This document shows, one piece after another, positions 1 to 7,679 of a stretch of DNA of 47,222 bases (within the stretch, counting starts at the first letter, position 1; the number at the start of each line of letters is the position of its first letter). The DNA is from Acidobacteriota bacterium (GTDB taxonomy: Bacteria; Acidobacteriota; Terriglobia; Acidiferrales; 2-02-FULL-67-57). The position numbers and the translations under genes were made by a program. The notes under the pieces are model-generated. The model ran no database searches. It was given only the letters and a program-made list of their open reading frames with translations, and had not been told where the DNA came from. The DNA lies in the NCBI GenBank assembly GCA_022571295.1, contig JACZYA010000008.1, positions 1 through 47,222 of the forward strand, given 5' to 3'.

Positions 1-282
1 ACCGCCGAAGAGGCGCTGCAACTGCGGCTGGTGAACAAAGTGGTGCCGGAGGCCGACCTGGACAAGACCCTCGATCAACTGCTGGCGAAAATCGCGCAGC
101 ACTCCGCCCCGGTGCTCTCCATGACCAAGCGCGCCCTCTACGAAGGCCTGGGCATGAGCCTGACCGATTCCATGAAGCATTCGCGCGACCTTTTCCTGAA
201 CGAGCTCTACAAACTGGAAGACAGCCAGGAAGGCTTGCGCGCCGTGATTGAAAAGCGCAAGCCGCAATGGAAGAATCGCTGA
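1..282 (+). CDS. Enoyl-CoA hydratase/isomerase family protein, C-terminal part
   Basis: Frame 1 is open from the window edge to the TGA at 280-282, so the gene starts outside the window. The first visible residues (TAEEALQLRLVNKVVPEADL) match the stretch after the crotonase-fold active site, where family members carry an A-x-x-x-G/R-LVN-x-VV motif. The rest is the helical C-terminal segment that helps form the trimer. Such enzymes hydrate 2-enoyl-CoA or isomerise or cleave CoA thioesters in fatty-acid or aromatic-acid breakdown. The catalytic residues lie upstream, so the exact reaction cannot be assigned. The Met at position 31 in the ORF track is an internal codon, not the start. The next gene follows after 18 bp on the same strand. 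Confidence 0.85.
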   Translation, partial: TAEEALQLRLVNKVVPEADLDKTLDQLLAKIAQHSAPVLSMTKRALYEGLGMSLTDSMKHSRDLFLNELYKLEDSQEGLRAVIEKRKPQWKNR

Positions 283-300
283 GCCCGACGGGCCCCACCC

Positions 301-762
301 ATGGCCGCCACGCCAAAATCCGGGCCGGAACCAACGCCAACCGTCAGCCTGGACCGTAACCTGCCGGCGGAGCTGCGCGCGGCGGAGCGGACCGTGCGCG
401 ACGTCATACACGCGCTGCGTGCGGCGGAATGCAACTGCGGCGACCTGAATGAAATCCAACTCGCGCTGGGAGAAGCGCTCGCCAACGCAGTTCGCCACGG
501 TTGCCGACTGAATGCCCGCAAGCGCATCTCCGTCCAGTGCCGCTACCACCCCGCGGAGGGGTTGTGGCTGGTGGTGCGCGACCCGGGCGCCGGCTTCGCC
601 CCGGAAAAAATTCCCGACCCCACCCAGCCGGAAAACCTGGAGAAATTCGGCGGCCGCGGCATTTATCTGATCCGGCGGTTGATGGACGAGGTCGAATTCC
701 GCGACGCCGGACGCGAAATCCACATGCGCCGCCGCCCCCGCCCGCCCGCAAAAACGAAGTAG
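301..762 (+). CDS. RsbW/SpoIIAB-like anti-sigma factor, ATP-binding (HATPase_c_2)
   Basis: A 153-residue protein with the GHKL ATPase signature of the RsbW/SpoIIAB family. The N box is EALANAVRHG (roughly residues 59-68), G1 is DPGAGF, and the G2 region is GRGIYLIRRLMDEV near the C terminus. In this family such proteins are serine kinases that bind a sigma factor and are countered by an STAS anti-anti-sigma factor; stand-alone acidobacterial members often act in stress or biofilm switches. No partner sigma or STAS gene is visible. The ATG at 301 has no clear Shine-Dalgarno sequence, and it lies 18 bp after the upstream stop, so translation may be coupled. Family assignment is firm, the regulatory target is unknown. 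Confidence 0.85.
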   Translation: MAATPKSGPEPTPTVSLDRNLPAELRAAERTVRDVIHALRAAECNCGDLNEIQLALGEALANAVRHGCRLNARKRISVQCRYHPAEGLWLVVRDPGAGFAPEKIPDPTQPENLEKFGGRGIYLIRRLMDEVEFRDAGREIHMRRRPRPPAKTK

Positions 763-826
763 CGTTCCAACCAGCCACGTCCAAAGAAAACGGCTGAGTT
801 CGAGAAAGCGTTAGTGGGCCAAGTTC

Positions 827-884
827 GTCCAGCCCGGTGGCAGGGGTCCTTCGATTGCGCTCAGGACAGGCCACCGGGTTGGAC
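827..884. repeat. Intergenic inverted repeat of the 'gctcaggacagg' family
   Basis: A 15-bp near-perfect inverted repeat (827-841 with 870-884, one G-T mismatch) encloses a motif of the form ccttcga...gctcaggacagg. A second copy with the same core and its own flanking inverted repeat (gccccgtggc/gccacggggc) lies at 24104-24151, and a related sequence lies near 20440-20500. It is a dispersed intergenic element rather than a gene, and could form a cruciform or RNA hairpin. Confidence 0.6.
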
Positions 885-948
885 GTGAGAGGAACGGCGA
901 GTACCTGAATCGAAGGGCCTGACCCACTACTTTGAGAAGATAGTCTGA

Positions 949-978
949 TTGACACCAAGGCTGCTGCGGACGTACACT
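949..978 (+). promoter_or_regulatory. Sigma-70-type promoter of the btuFCD transcript
   Basis: A perfect -35 hexamer TTGACA (949-954) is followed 18 bp later by TACACT (973-978). Transcription would begin near 985, at the 5' edge of the cobalamin riboswitch, which is where a promoter for a riboswitch-led operon should be. Seen in sequence; activity is inferred. Confidence 0.6.
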
Positions 979-984
979 CGGCGC

Positions 985-1200
985 GCTTGAAGGCTCGCCA
1001 GGGAAACGGGCGAGCAAGGCTCAGTGCCGGGGAAGGCGGTGCGAATCCGCCACGGTCCCGCCACTGTAATCGGTGCAGCCCCCGCGGGGGCAGCGCTTCA
1101 CACGCCACTGTCCGCAAGGATGGGAAGGCAGAAAGCGCAAGAAGCCCGGAGGCAAAAACTCCGGGCGCGCCGTCAGTCAGGAAACCCGACTGAGCCTTGG
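985..1200 (+). promoter_or_regulatory. Cobalamin riboswitch 1 (leader of btuFCD)
   Basis: The leader carries the conserved cobalamin-riboswitch elements in order: GGGGAAGGCGGTGCGAATCC, then CGGTCCCGCCACTGTAA (B12 core), GCCACTGTCC, GGGAAGGC, and the 3' B12 box region CAGTCAGGAAACCCGACTG. It lies between a good promoter and an intrinsic terminator and precedes a B12-uptake operon. The family binds adenosyl- or other cobalamins and switches expression off when ligand is plentiful. Boundaries are approximate because they were set by eye. Adenosyl versus hydroxo/methyl selectivity was not determined. Confidence 0.93.
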
Positions 1201-1206
1201 CCGGAA

Positions 1207-1283
1207 CACTCTCCGAGCGAGAGAGTGGAGGTAGGACATTGCGCCTCAACTCTCGTGGCCGGGAGTTGAGGTTTTTTGTTTTT
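1207..1283 (+). terminator. Rho-independent terminator serving as riboswitch expression platform
   Basis: A 9-bp perfect stem, CCTCAACTC (1244-1252) with GAGTTGAGG (1263-1271), is followed directly by TTTTTTGTTTTT. It sits between riboswitch 1 and the btuF start codon, so readthrough is needed for expression. A separate hairpin, CACTCTC (1207-1213) with GAGAGTG (1221-1227), lies just upstream. This strongly suggests transcriptional control by ligand-dependent termination. Confidence 0.88.
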
Positions 1284-1304
1284 GCCCCAGGCAGATGGTG
1301 GAAC

Positions 1305-2252
1305 GTGCTGACCGACCGCCCAAAAACTAATTCGTTCGCACTCGCCGGGCTCCTGCTGGCCGCCAGTTGGCTGTGCACCCCGGCTTCCGCCCGCACCATC
1401 GAGCAACCCTCCCGCACGGTGGTGGATGAAACCGGGCGAGTGGTGCGCGTGCCGACCCGCATCGAGCGCATCATCACGCTCGCGCCCAGCCTGACCGAAA
1501 TCGTTTACGCCCTGGGGTTGGAAGACCGCCTGGTGGGCGTCACCAATCAATGCGACTACCCCCCGGCGGCGCAGCAAAAGCAACGGGTGGGCGATGTCAT
1601 CAACCCCAACCTGGAAATGATTGTGGAGCTCAAGCCGGACGTGGTGCTGGGCAGCAAGGTGGACAACCTCAGCAAAACCGTGGAGGCCATCAAGCATCTG
1701 GGCGTCCCGCTCTATGGGCTCTACCCTACCACCGTGCAGGGGGTTCTCGACTCCATCCGCCACATCGCCGAGCTGGCCGGGGTGGCCGAGCGCGGCGCGG
1801 CGCTGGCCGGGCGCTTGCAAGCGCAACTGCGCGAGCTCCAGACCCGGCTCGAACAAACCTCGACCGCCAAGCCGCGCCTCCTTTTCGTGGTCTGGGTCGA
1901 TCCATTGATTGTGGTCGGCGGCGGCACCTTCCTCAGCGACGCGCTCACGCAGGCGGGCGGCATTTCCGTCTCGGCCGGGCTGCGGGGAAACTGGCCGCGG
2001 CTCAGTCTGGAAGAAGTGGTTGAGCTCGACCCCGATTTTCTTGTGCTGCCGCGCTCGCATGGCCTCAACACCCGGATGGCGAACTTGAACCAGCGCAAAC
2101 CCTGGAACCGCTTGCGAGCGGTGCGGCAGAATCGCGTCATCTGGATCGACGCCGCCATCGAACGCCCCGGCCCGCGCATTGTGGCGGTGATTGAGCAGTT
2201 GGCGCAGGCGCTGCACCCACAGCTTGCCCCGGCGGAGGTAGCGGCGCAATGA
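1305..2252 (+). CDS. btuF: Cobalamin ABC transporter, periplasmic binding protein
   Basis: About 315 residues. The N terminus has a Sec signal peptide (hydrophobic FALAGLLLAASWLC, likely cleavage after ASA). The mature part has the BtuF/TroA fold signatures: a strand-helix RIITLAPSLTEIVYALGLEDRLVGVT, then CDYPP, and later KPDVVLG. It would capture corrinoids in the periplasm and hand them to the permease. The ORF track extends to 1197, but that would run through the terminator hairpin; the GTG at 1305 lies past the terminator and gives a clean signal peptide, so it is preferred. The stop overlaps the permease start (ATGA at 2249). Riboswitch control and the btuB-like receptor downstream support cobalamin over iron siderophores as substrate. 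Confidence 0.88.
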   Translation: MLTDRPKTNSFALAGLLLAASWLCTPASARTIEQPSRTVVDETGRVVRVPTRIERIITLAPSLTEIVYALGLEDRLVGVTNQCDYPPAAQQKQRVGDVINPNLEMIVELKPDVVLGSKVDNLSKTVEAIKHLGVPLYGLYPTTVQGVLDSIRHIAELAGVAERGAALAGRLQAQLRELQTRLEQTSTAKPRLLFVVWVDPLIVVGGGTFLSDALTQAGGISVSAGLRGNWPRLSLEEVVELDPDFLVLPRSHGLNTRMANLNQRKPWNRLRAVRQNRVIWIDAAIERPGPRIVAVIEQLAQALHPQLAPAEVAAQ

Positions 2253-3346
2253 GCGCAGTCTTCGGAAGCCACCCGCGCGTGACGCTCAAGCGCGTGCTCA
2301 AGGTCTGCGGGTTGCTGGCGGCGGTGTTGGTGGTGCTGGGGCTGGTGGCGCTGACGCTGGGCGCGGCTTCGATTTCCACCCGGGAAGTGGCGGCGGCGCT
2401 GTGGGAGTCGCTCACCGGCTCGCCCAATACGCTCTCGCCCGAACATCGCCTGATCCTGCTGGAGATTCGCCTGCCGCGCATCCTGCTGGCCATGATTGTA
2501 GGCGCCGCCTTGGCCGTGGCCGGTGCCGGCTATCAGGCCCTGCTACGCAACCCGCTGGCCGACCCCTACGTGCTGGGCATGTCGAGCGGAGCCGCCCTGG
2601 GCGCGATCCTGTCGTTGGCGCTGGCGTCACAATTCGTGGTGGCGACGCCGGTGGCGGCCTCGGTAGGCGCGCTGCTGACCATCGCCGCCGTCTATTCCCT
2701 GGGCCGCTCCGGGGGTGAACTCTCTCCCTACACTTTACTTCTGGCCGGGATCATGACGGCCTATTTCCTCACCGCCATTATGCGGTTCCTGCTGAACTTC
2801 CTCTCCGGGCGCGACCTGCGCGGCGCCACCTTCTGGCTGATGGGCGACCTCAGCAATCCCGCCCCCCTGCCGCTGGGATGGCTGGCGCTGGCGGTGCTGG
2901 TGGCGGTCGGCGTCATCTACGCCGTGGCCGGCAACTTGAACCTGCTGTTGGGGGGCGAGCCCGAGGCGGAAGCGCTGGGGGTGGACGTGCGGCGGACAAA
3001 GCTGGCGGTCTATCTGGCCGCCTCCTTCGCCACCGGATTGGCGGTCTCGGTGAGCGGGGCCATCGGCTTCGTAGGTTTGCTGGTGCCGCACCTGGTACGG
3101 CTGCTCTTCGGCACCGACTACCGGCTGCTGGTGCCGGCGACGGCGTTGGGCGGCGCCATCGCGCTGGTCGCAGCCGACACCCTGGCGCGCACGGTGGTGG
3201 CGCCGACCGAGCTGCCGGTGGGGGCGGTGACGGCGCTGCTGGGCGCGCCCCTGTTCATCTATTTGCTGCGGCGTCCGCGGCTGGGTCCTCCCGTTCCCGC
3301 GCAAGCTTCTCCGCCGGAAAAGGCGACCGAGGACAAAGGAAAGTAA
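2249..3346 (+). CDS. btuC: Cobalamin ABC transporter, FecCD-type permease
   Basis: A 365-residue membrane protein of the FecCD/BtuC family, with about ten hydrophobic helices. Family marks seen are the PRILLAMIVGAALAVAGAG segment, the loop YQALLRNPLADPYVLGMSSG, the cytoplasmic coupling helix GGEPEAEALGVDVRRTK that docks on the ATPase, and GFVGLLVPHLVRLL near the end. It forms the homodimeric channel for corrinoid import across the inner membrane. Its ATG overlaps the btuF stop by four bases and its TAA abuts the btuD start, so the three are translated as one operon. Confidence 0.92.
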   Translation: MSAVFGSHPRVTLKRVLKVCGLLAAVLVVLGLVALTLGAASISTREVAAALWESLTGSPNTLSPEHRLILLEIRLPRILLAMIVGAALAVAGAGYQALLRNPLADPYVLGMSSGAALGAILSLALASQFVVATPVAASVGALLTIAAVYSLGRSGGELSPYTLLLAGIMTAYFLTAIMRFLLNFLSGRDLRGATFWLMGDLSNPAPLPLGWLALAVLVAVGVIYAVAGNLNLLLGGEPEAEALGVDVRRTKLAVYLAASFATGLAVSVSGAIGFVGLLVPHLVRLLFGTDYRLLVPATALGGAIALVAADTLARTVVAPTELPVGAVTALLGAPLFIYLLRRPRLGPPVPAQASPPEKATEDKGK

Positions 3347-4201
3347 ATGGCAACCAAGTTGGCCCCTCATCGGCAAGCCACACCGGTGGCGCTGGAAACG
3401 CGGCGGGTCTCGTTCAGCTACGGGGAGTTTCGGCTCCAACCGATGAACTTCTCCGTCCGCCGCGGCGAGTTGCTGACCATCATCGGGCCCAACGCCTCGG
3501 GCAAGTCCACGCTGCTGAAGTTGCTGGCCGGGCTGCTGACGCCGGAAGGCGGGGCCGTGCTGCTGGACAGTCGGCCGGTGGGAACCCTGACCCGGCGGGA
3601 GCGGGCGCGACGCATCGCCGTGGTGCAGCAGGAAAGCTCGCTGCTGTTTCCCATCCGGGTGCTGCCGTTCGTGTTGCAGGGGCGACACGTCCACATGCGG
3701 CTGCTGGGGTTTGAAAGTGCCCGCGATGTGCAGATTGCGCGCGAGGCCCTGATCGCCACCCGCACCGCCCACCTGGGCGAGCGCTTGATGCAGGAACTCT
3801 CGGGCGGAGAAAAGCAGCGCGTGATTCTGGCGCGGGCGCTGGCGCAGCAGCCGGAACTGCTGCTGCTGGACGAGCCTACGCTGCACCTGGACATCGGCTT
3901 CCAGGTGGAGCTGCTGCGGCTGGTGCGGCAGTTGGCGCGCGAACAGGAGTACGCCGTCGTGCTGGTGAGCCACGAACTGAACCTGGCGGCTGAGTTCTCT
4001 GACACCGCCCTGCTGCTCCACCAGGGCCGGATGCTGCGCTACGGCGCGCCGGCGGAGGTGTTTGAGCAGGAGCTGCTCGAACAGGTATTTCAAACCGAGC
4101 TCGACGTCTTTCTGCATCCGGAAACCGGACGCCCGCGCGTGCTGATACGCGCGGTGGACACAGAAGAAGGAGGTGATGGCCGCGAAACACTTGAGTCGTA
4201 G
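3347..4201 (+). CDS. btuD: Cobalamin ABC transporter, ATP-binding protein
   Basis: A 284-residue ABC ATPase. Walker A is GPNASGKST (residues 47-55), the signature is LSGGEKQR (151-158), Walker B is ELLLLDEPT (170-178), and the switch histidine is in VSHELN. It powers the BtuC permease. The start codon directly follows the btuC stop with no gap. A short acidic tail (TEEGGDGRETLES) extends beyond the usual fold. The family also includes siderophore ATPases, so the substrate rests on context: riboswitch control and neighbouring btuF, btuC and btuB. Confidence 0.92.
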   Translation: MATKLAPHRQATPVALETRRVSFSYGEFRLQPMNFSVRRGELLTIIGPNASGKSTLLKLLAGLLTPEGGAVLLDSRPVGTLTRRERARRIAVVQQESSLLFPIRVLPFVLQGRHVHMRLLGFESARDVQIAREALIATRTAHLGERLMQELSGGEKQRVILARALAQQPELLLLDEPTLHLDIGFQVELLRLVRQLAREQEYAVVLVSHELNLAAEFSDTALLLHQGRMLRYGAPAEVFEQELLEQVFQTELDVFLHPETGRPRVLIRAVDTEEGGDGRETLES

Positions 4202-4224
4202 CAAGAGTGCTTGAGTGAGAAAAC

Positions 4225-4450
4225 TTTTACCCAAAACCGCATGGTTCAGACGCGCGTCCCGTCCCCAGCACTGGGGCGGGGCACGGGAATCAGGTGAGAA
4301 GCCTGAGCCGCCGCGCGACTGTAAGATGGCCCTACACACATTCTAAAGCCACTGTCCCTATGGCCCGCCTACGCTAAGAGTTCGGCGGGCAGGACGGGAA
4401 GGCGACGTTCCAGCAGCGCCATCAAGCCAGGAGACCGGTCTGAACCGCTT
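4225..4450 (+). promoter_or_regulatory. Cobalamin riboswitch 2 (leader of the btuB-like receptor)
   Basis: A second, clearly separate cobalamin riboswitch. Seen in order: GGGAATCAGGTGAGAAGCCT, then GAGCCGCCGCGCGACTGTAA, AAAGCCACTGTCC, GACGGGAAGGCG, and the B12 box AAGCCAGGAGACCGG. These match the classical class-I consensus more closely than copy 1. It lies directly before the TonB-dependent receptor gene. No intrinsic terminator is seen between it and the start codon. Confidence 0.95.
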
Positions 4451-4457
4451 CGCGTAA

Positions 4458-4477
4458 CCCCTTCGCTGGGGAGGAGG
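4458..4477 (+). promoter_or_regulatory. Shine-Dalgarno with small hairpin, likely translational riboswitch platform
   Basis: A strong ribosome-binding site GAGGAGG (4471-4477) ends 8 bases before the ATG at 4486. It abuts a hairpin CCCC-TTCGCT-GGGG (4458-4471) whose 3' arm touches the Shine-Dalgarno. With no terminator present, ligand control is probably exerted on ribosome access. Confidence 0.55.
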
Positions 4478-4485
4478 AAAACGCT

Positions 4486-6726
4486 ATGACCGCACGCTTG
4501 ATGGTTGTTTGTTTCCTGGTTAGTTTTTGGGGGCTCGTCCCTCTCTCTTTGTTCTCGCAAGACTCACCCGTCCCGGCGGGAACCATCACCGGGACGGTGC
4601 TTGATCCTAACCGCGACCCGCTGCCGCGGGCCACGGCCTACCTGCTCGACCCCGCCGGAGTGGACGTCGCCCGCGCGCTGACTGACAACCGGGGCCGCTT
4701 CCGCTTCGACGGCCTCGCCGAAGCCCGCTACACGCTCACAGTTGAGCTGGTGGGCTTTGAAACCGTCCGCCAATCGGTTGAACCGGGCACCGAGCTGGAG
4801 CTGACCTTGGAGCTGGCTCCGGTGCGCGAGCAGGTAGTCGTAACCGCCACCCGCACCCAAGCGCCCAGCGGGCAACTGGGAGCCAACACTACCGTGCTGA
4901 CCGAAGAAGTCATTGCCAGCCGCCAGGCGGTTCCCCTCAGCGACCTCTTGCGGTCGGTGGCCGGCGTGGCCGTGGTGCGCTCGGGCGGCTACGGCACCAT
5001 CACCTCGCTCTTCGTGCGCGGGGGCGAGAGCGACCACAACAAGGTTTTATTGGACGGCATCCCGTTGAACGAGCCCGGCGGCGCCTTCAATTTCGCCAAC
5101 TTGTCGCTGGAAAACATCGAGCGGGTGGAGGTGGTGCGCGGGCCGCAATCGGCGCTGTTCGGCTCCGATGCTGTCGCCAGCGTGGTGCAACTGTTCACCC
5201 GGCGCGGGCGGGCGGAAACCCCCAAGCCGAATTTCTTCGTGGCCTTCGAGGGCGGCAACCGGGACACCTGGCGGGGTCGCGGCGGCCTGACGGGTCAAGC
5301 GGGCCGCTTCGACTACTCTGCTCAATGGGCGCGCTTCTCCACCGACAATCGCGAGCCCAGCAACTTCTTCCACAACACCACCTTTTCCGGAAACTTCGGC
5401 TTGGCGCTCAACCAGCGGACTTCATTGCGAGCGATTCTGCACGGAGAGTTGGGCCGGGTCGGAACGCCGGGAGTGACGGCCTTGGGCGAGCTCGACCGGG
5501 ATGCCTATACGCGGCGGCGGACGGGCGCCGGCAGCTTGACCCTCCGCAACCAGACCACGAATTTCTGGGACCAGCGCCTCACCTACGGCTTCAGCCAGAC
5601 GCGGCGCGTTTCCCGCGACCTCATCATGGATCCACCCTTCACGCCCAGCTTCGAAGGCCGCACCGCCCCTTTTGCGTTCTTCGATTTCCTCTCCGACCGG
5701 CTGGACAACCTGCGCCGACACCACGCCACCTACCAGAGCGACTGGCGCGTCGGCTCCCTCGGCCACCGCGCGGGACAACACATCCTGACCTTCGCCTTCG
5801 AGTGGGAAGGTGAACGCGGCTTTTTCACCGATCGACTCGGCTTTGACCCTGCCGTCAACGCCCGGCGCGACAACTTCGGCTGGGTGATCCAACAACAGGC
5901 GCTCTGGGGCCGGTTCTCGCTGACCAACGGCGTGCGGGTGGAAGACAACGAGACTTTCGGGACCAAACTGCTGCCGCGCACTTCGCTGGCCTACTTTCTC
6001 CGCCGGGGCGGCAGCGCGCTGGGGGCCACCAAGCTGAAGTTCAACTTTGGCCTCGGGATCAAGGAACCCACCCTGATTGACCTGTTCAATCCCTCGCCCT
6101 TCTCGCCCGGCAACCCGAACTTGCTGCCGGAGCGGACCCGCAGCTTCGATGCCGGCGTGGAGCAGCGCTTCTGGTACGAGCGCGGCAAGCTGGAGGTCAA
6201 CCTCTTCCACAACCGTTTCAAGGACCTGATTGTCTTCGCCTTTACCGACCCTACAACTTTCACCGGCACCTTCTTCAACGTGGGACGCGCGAAAGCCAAA
6301 GGCGCGGAGGTGGTGCTGGAGCTGGCTCCGCGCGACGGGCTGCGGGCGCGCGGGAGCTACACTTTCCTCGACTCGCAGATTACCGAACAGGGCGCGGTAT
6401 TCGACCCGGTCTTCGAGGTGGGCCGCCCGCTGCTGCGCCGGCCCAAACACAGCGGGGCGCTGGAACTTTTCTGGAACTGGCGACGCTTGACCCTCAACTC
6501 CACCACCCTGTTCGTGGGCCGTCGCCCCGACAGCGACTTCGCCTTCCTCGGCTTCACCTCCAACCGTGGCTACACCCGCTGGGACTTGGCCGGGAGTTAT
6601 CGGACAACCTACGGCGTCACCTACTTCGGCGTGGTGGAGAATCTACTCAATGATGATTACATGGAGGCGCTGGGGTTCCCGGCGCTGAAGCTGATGTTCC
6701 GTGCCGGGGCGCGGGTGGAGTTCTAG
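4486..6726 (+). CDS. btuB: TonB-dependent outer-membrane receptor, BtuB-type, with CarboxypepD_reg domain
   Basis: A 746-residue receptor with a signal peptide (residues 1-24), an added carboxypeptidase-regulatory-like beta-sandwich (about 33-110, starting TITGTVLD), a TonB box EQVVVTATR (115-123), the plug (about 130-240, including LFVRGGESDHNKVLLDGIPL and IERVEVVRGPQSALFGSDA), then the 22-strand barrel ending in Phe. It would take up cobalamin using TonB energy. The added N-terminal domain is typical of Acidobacteria and Bacteroidetes receptors. Cobalamin specificity is inferred from the riboswitch directly upstream and btuFCD before it. The stop is 7 bp from the end of the convergent redoxin gene. 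Confidence 0.9.
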   Translation: MTARLMVVCFLVSFWGLVPLSLFSQDSPVPAGTITGTVLDPNRDPLPRATAYLLDPAGVDVARALTDNRGRFRFDGLAEARYTLTVELVGFETVRQSVEPGTELELTLELAPVREQVVVTATRTQAPSGQLGANTTVLTEEVIASRQAVPLSDLLRSVAGVAVVRSGGYGTITSLFVRGGESDHNKVLLDGIPLNEPGGAFNFANLSLENIERVEVVRGPQSALFGSDAVASVVQLFTRRGRAETPKPNFFVAFEGGNRDTWRGRGGLTGQAGRFDYSAQWARFSTDNREPSNFFHNTTFSGNFGLALNQRTSLRAILHGELGRVGTPGVTALGELDRDAYTRRRTGAGSLTLRNQTTNFWDQRLTYGFSQTRRVSRDLIMDPPFTPSFEGRTAPFAFFDFLSDRLDNLRRHHATYQSDWRVGSLGHRAGQHILTFAFEWEGERGFFTDRLGFDPAVNARRDNFGWVIQQQALWGRFSLTNGVRVEDNETFGTKLLPRTSLAYFLRRGGSALGATKLKFNFGLGIKEPTLIDLFNPSPFSPGNPNLLPERTRSFDAGVEQRFWYERGKLEVNLFHNRFKDLIVFAFTDPTTFTGTFFNVGRAKAKGAEVVLELAPRDGLRARGSYTFLDSQITEQGAVFDPVFEVGRPLLRRPKHSGALELFWNWRRLTLNSTTLFVGRRPDSDFAFLGFTSNRGYTRWDLAGSYRTTYGVTYFGVVENLLNDDYMEALGFPALKLMFRAGARVEF

Positions 6727-6733
6727 GGAAACT

Positions 6734-7591
6734 TTACTCCGGGGCGGAGGCTGACGGGAGCTGCCGCCACAAGTTCCAGACCAGGCCCAACTGGTCCAAC
6801 ACTTTGAAGAGCGCATCGGGCTGGAGGCGGATGCGGTAGTTGTCAGTCAGGTTGACCCACCGCACGGTTCCGGTGGCGTCCAACAGAAACTCGGCCGGGC
6901 GGGAGATGTCGATTCCTTCTCCCTTGCCGTTTTCGTGCAGCAGGTCGTAGCGGCGAATGACCTCCGCCTTCTCATCCGAGAGGAAGGTGAAGGTGTAGCC
7001 TTGCTTGCGGGCGTGCTCGCGTGCGACCTCCGGCGGGTCTACGCTGATGGCAACGATGCGAATCCCGCGCGCGGTGAACTCTTCCAGGCGCTCCTGCAAA
7101 CTCCGCAACTCGGAGTTGCAGAACGGTCACCAGTAGCCGCGATAGAAGACCAGCAGCAGCCCCCGCTTCTTGTTGTCCTGCGCGGTTTCTTGTTCGCCCA
7201 GCTCCGCCACCAAAGCGGACAGGGCAATCTGATTGCCCTCGGTGTCGGGCAAAGTAAAGTCGGGCGCCTTCTGGCCCACGCGCGGCGCACCCTCGGAAGC
7301 CGGGAGTTGCGCCGACAGGTAAAAGTTGTAGGTCAGGAACAACCCTGTAACCAAAACGCTCAGCACGGCCAGAACGGTGCCGCTCAACTTGCCGCGGTAG
7401 CGCTCGGTCTGGCGGAAGGCGCGCCGCAGGCCGACAGCCACCAAGCCCAGGCCAGCCGCAAACAGCAACAGGCTCGCCCAGGGAAAGTCCCGCGTGAAGG
7501 GATAGCGGGCAAAGAAAATAAAGTAACTGAGAAAAGCCACCAGCGTAAGGAGAAAGCCAGCCGGGGCGAGCAGGTTCCAACTGCGGTTCAT
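6734..7591 (-). CDS. Membrane-anchored redoxin/peroxiredoxin-like selenoprotein (in-frame UGA = Sec155)
   Basis: The ORF track splits this gene in two (7127-7642 and 6734-7108) because of one TGA at 7127-7129. Both halves are in the same frame and join exactly in the AhpC/TSA active site: FYRGYW-U-PFCNSEL, where homologues have YRGxWCPxC. Reading UGA as selenocysteine gives 285 residues. There are three hydrophobic helices (about 7-27, 37-56, 70-92), then a redoxin domain (about 103-285) starting VGQKAPDFTLPDTEGN, with Sec155 and a resolving Cys158 (UxxC). The ATG at 7591 has a good ribosome site (GGGAGG); the track's upstream Met does not. The protein would reduce peroxides or disulfides at the membrane surface, its catalytic domain facing whichever side the three helices dictate. 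The gene is convergent with btuB. selA, selB and tRNA-Sec are not in the window. Confidence 0.85.
7094..7129 (-). promoter_or_regulatory. Bacterial SECIS-like hairpin following the UGA codon
   Basis: On the minus strand the UGA (7129-7127) is followed, after CCGTT, by CTGCAACTCCG-AGTTG-CGGAGTTTGCAG. This is an 11-bp stem with one bulged base and a five-base loop. The loop has G at its second position and begins 16 bases after the UGA. Both properties fit the known layout of bacterial SECIS elements, which sit inside the coding region just 3' of the Sec codon and bind SelB. Confidence 0.75.
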
Positions 7592-7679
7592 CGGTCGCAC
7601 CTCCCGAGCAAAATATGTAGCAGCAGCTAGCTTGATTTGCAAGGTGCTTCTCGCCGCTGCCGGAGCGTTCCTAGCAACT

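Noticed and set aside
404-1477. 357-aa minus-strand ORF over the riboswitch and RsbW-like gene
   Set aside because: It is a shadow frame in GC-rich DNA, covering a repeat, a riboswitch and part of a real gene, with no family features and low-complexity Arg/Ser/Pro composition.
2735-4339. 534-aa minus-strand ORF opposite btuC/btuD
   Set aside because: Composed mostly of Gln, Arg, His and Gly, typical of antisense reading of GC-rich coding DNA; the plus-strand genes have complete motifs.
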